DNA from: Bacteroidota bacterium | GTDB taxonomy: Bacteria > Bacteroidota > Bacteroidia > Chitinophagales > Saprospiraceae | Length of the DNA: 15,264 nucleotides | Assembly (NCBI GenBank): GCA_008501835.1 | Contig: QQUB01000663.1 | Span: 1 to 15,264 of the forward strand | Reading direction: 5' to 3' | Notes under the pieces: model-generated | Databases searched by the model: none | What the model was told of the DNA's origin: nothing | What the model saw: the letters and a program-made list of their open reading frames with translations, nothing else | In this document: positions 13,607 through 15,264 of the stretch, in pieces | How positions within the stretch are numbered: position 1 is the stretch's first letter | Layout: each line of letters opens with the position of its first letter | Translations under genes and position numbers: made by a program

Positions 13607-15264
13607 ATGAAAGAGGTTGTTTTATTGGTCTGCACATTAATTATCAACCTGGCTTACAGCCAAAACACTTCCTATATACTTGGTGAATTTCCTTCCGTTT
13701 TTTCCGAACTGGAAAAACAAATTGAACTCGAAGAGACTGAATCGGTCCTAAGTATTTGTGAAGAGATTCTGGCAAAAGAAACCAAACCCACATTGAAAGG
13801 AATTGCCTTCTTTTATAAAGGCCAGGCGGAATTTTCCTACGGAAATGATGAATTTGCAACACGATCCTTTAATAATGCCATTGAGGCTTTCGAGACTGAC
13901 AACTATACAAAAGGCCTTGCTTTCACACGCTGCAAACAAGCAGATCTTTTGTTCGAACAAAACGACTTTTCGGCGGCAGACAAATATTATGACCTTTCCA
14001 TTAATCTGGCTGAGCAATTGAAGCTGTATGCGCTATTAACAGATATCCATGAAAAAAAATCAATCATTTATACCAACCCAAACGAAAGTAACCGTTCCAT
14101 CAACTATTTAAAATCAGCCCTGAAATATGCAGAACTCCTCTCTGACCAGGAACGTATAAATCGTTTTTTGAATCAAATTTCCACCAATTACCATGCCAGC
14201 GGGCAATTGGATTCCGCTGTAGTGTACTTCGAAAAGGCAATCCACTCAAAGGAAAAAACGGGAGATATGGAGGGACTTACCAGTGATTTTTGTGCTTTAG
14301 GAAAACTTCAAAAAGAAAGGGGAAATTACCCCGAAGCGCAGAAAAACCTGGTGTCAGCCTTGAGGATTGCAGAATCCGAAGAAGATACTTTTTACCTAAC
14401 GACGATCCTTTCTGAAATTGGCGAGGTATATGCTTCCCAGTCCATGTGGTCAGATGCAGAGCTAAACTTTCGTCAGGCAATAAACCTTGCACAATCCAAG
14501 AATAACAAATTTGCAGAAGCGAGTTGTTTTAAACAATTGGGTTCGATATATGTCCAGCAGGACGAGATATCGCAGGCCATTAAAAGTTATGAATCAGCGT
14601 TGGAAATTTATGAAGGGCTCAACAGTAAGATTAATATTGGAGATGTGCTGACAAACCTTGGTCAACTTTATAATGATAATAACCAATTTACCCTGGCAAA
14701 GACTCAGTTGATTCAAGCCCTGAACCTAAGGAAGAACTCAACCGATAAATTGGGGATTTTATCCACGCTGCTGGCTCTCGCCAAAATCGAAATAGAAAAT
14801 GGAGACCATTCAATCGGACTGAACTACGCAAACCAATGCCTGGCCATATGCCAGGAAATTGGAGATAAAAAAGGACTTTATCAAACTTATGCTCTTTTAG
14901 CTAAAGGCAACGCACATTCGGGAGAGTTTGAAAAAGCCTACAATTATCACCAGTTGTATAAAACAGCCAGCGATAGTCTCAATTCAGTAGAAAGAACAAA
15001 GACAATTAATGAACTTGAATTACGGTACAAAACCGAAAAGAAGGACAAGGAAATCGCCCAGCAAAGAATAGAGATTGAAACCCAAAACCTTGAAATTCAA
15101 AAAAGGAATAATCAACTGTTGTTATTAGGCGGCGGTCTCACTGTATTTGGACTTTTGATTACCCTTTTATTCTTTATCAACCGCAAAAATCAGCAGCTTA
15201 ACCAGCAAAAAATAGAAGTCTTAAACAGAGAACAGGAAACGAAACTCCTAAAAGCCATTCTCAA
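13607..15264 (+). CDS. TPR-repeat membrane sensor, probable histidine kinase (3' truncated by window edge)
   Basis: The frame is open from ATG 13607 to the window end (552 full codons). The first ~18 residues form a signal peptide (MKEVVLLVCTLIINLAYSQ). Residues about 40-450 are tetratricopeptide repeats, a helical periplasmic sensor region (for example AVVYFEKAI, EAQKNLVSALRIAE, AELNFRQAINLA, AIKSYESALEIYEGL). A charged coiled coil (about 462-502, ERTKTINELELRYKTEKKDKE) leads to one transmembrane segment (about 503-524, LLLLGGGLTVFGLLITLLFFIN). The cytoplasmic start, LNREQETKLLKAIL, matches the lead-in to the HisKA_3 phosphoacceptor helix in many Bacteroidota NarL/LytS-type kinases, where the His motif follows within about 15 residues. 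The kinase domain itself lies beyond the window, so a LuxR-type output instead is possible. No clear promoter or terminator separates it from the barrel gene 83 nt upstream. Confidence 0.8.
   Translation, partial: MKEVVLLVCTLIINLAYSQNTSYILGEFPSVFSELEKQIELEETESVLSICEEILAKETKPTLKGIAFFYKGQAEFSYGNDEFATRSFNNAIEAFETDNYTKGLAFTRCKQADLLFEQNDFSAADKYYDLSINLAEQLKLYALLTDIHEKKSIIYTNPNESNRSINYLKSALKYAELLSDQERINRFLNQISTNYHASGQLDSAVVYFEKAIHSKEKTGDMEGLTSDFCALGKLQKERGNYPEAQKNLVSALRIAESEEDTFYLTTILSEIGEVYASQSMWSDAELNFRQAINLAQSKNNKFAEASCFKQLGSIYVQQDEISQAIKSYESALEIYEGLNSKINIGDVLTNLGQLYNDNNQFTLAKTQLIQALNLRKNSTDKLGILSTLLALAKIEIENGDHSIGLNYANQCLAICQEIGDKKGLYQTYALLAKGNAHSGEFEKAYNYHQLYKTASDSLNSVERTKTINELELRYKTEKKDKEIAQQRIEIETQNLEIQKRNNQLLLLGGGLTVFGLLITLLFFINRKNQQLNQQKIEVLNREQETKLLKAIL

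Noticed and set aside
13644..14017. Minus-strand open frames of 72 and 89 codons at the start of the TPR sensor gene
   Set aside because: Antisense shadows of a continuous plus-strand frame with regular TPR repeats.

Overview
The window looks like chromosomal DNA of a Bacteroidota bacterium, plausibly close to Saprospiria; that finer placement is inference. Pointers are a fused SecD-SecF protein, a secreted peptidase with a type IX secretion (T9SS) C-terminal sorting tail, a TPR sensor kinase of the Bacteroidota style, several promoters of the Bacteroidota type (TAnnTTTG -7 box, in one case with TTG exactly 19 nt upstream), moderate GC and weak Shine-Dalgarno signals.

Layout, left to right. 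Positions 2-271 hold the C-terminal end of a superfamily 1 DNA helicase. Positions 324-1937 hold two tandem, distantly related exported proteins of unknown function. Two minus-strand genes follow: a monomeric NADP-dependent isocitrate dehydrogenase (2106-4322) and secDF (4541-7636), each with its own terminator and a TAnnTTTG promoter box. The ~60-100 bp just downstream of icd is a diverged copy of the secDF 3' end plus its terminator. Positions 7637-8033 are non-coding. Positions 8034-10430 encode a secreted M14 zinc carboxypeptidase with a T9SS sorting tail.

The highlight is 10465-11428. A near-perfect promoter drives an initiator tRNA-fMet(CAU) gene whose anticodon loop is split between U33 and C34 by a ~322-nt group I intron. 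The P3-P9 core is readable by eye, with a U.G pair at the 5' splice site and a terminal intron G. Removing it leaves a clean 73-nt initiator tRNA. After the tRNA terminator, with only ~13 nt between the T-tract and the ATG, comes a 144-aa PD-(D/E)XK protein of the family that includes I-Ssp6803I, the homing endonuclease known from the cyanobacterial tRNA-fMet group I intron. Here the endonuclease gene lies outside the intron, next to the 3' exon. This suggests a tRNA-fMet intron/endonuclease mobile pair with an unusual layout, in a phylum where I do not know of one being described.

The right end carries a two-gene unit of a periplasmic cupredoxin-like protein and an outer-membrane barrel (11617-13523), then a TPR-containing, membrane-anchored probable sensor histidine kinase that runs off the window end.
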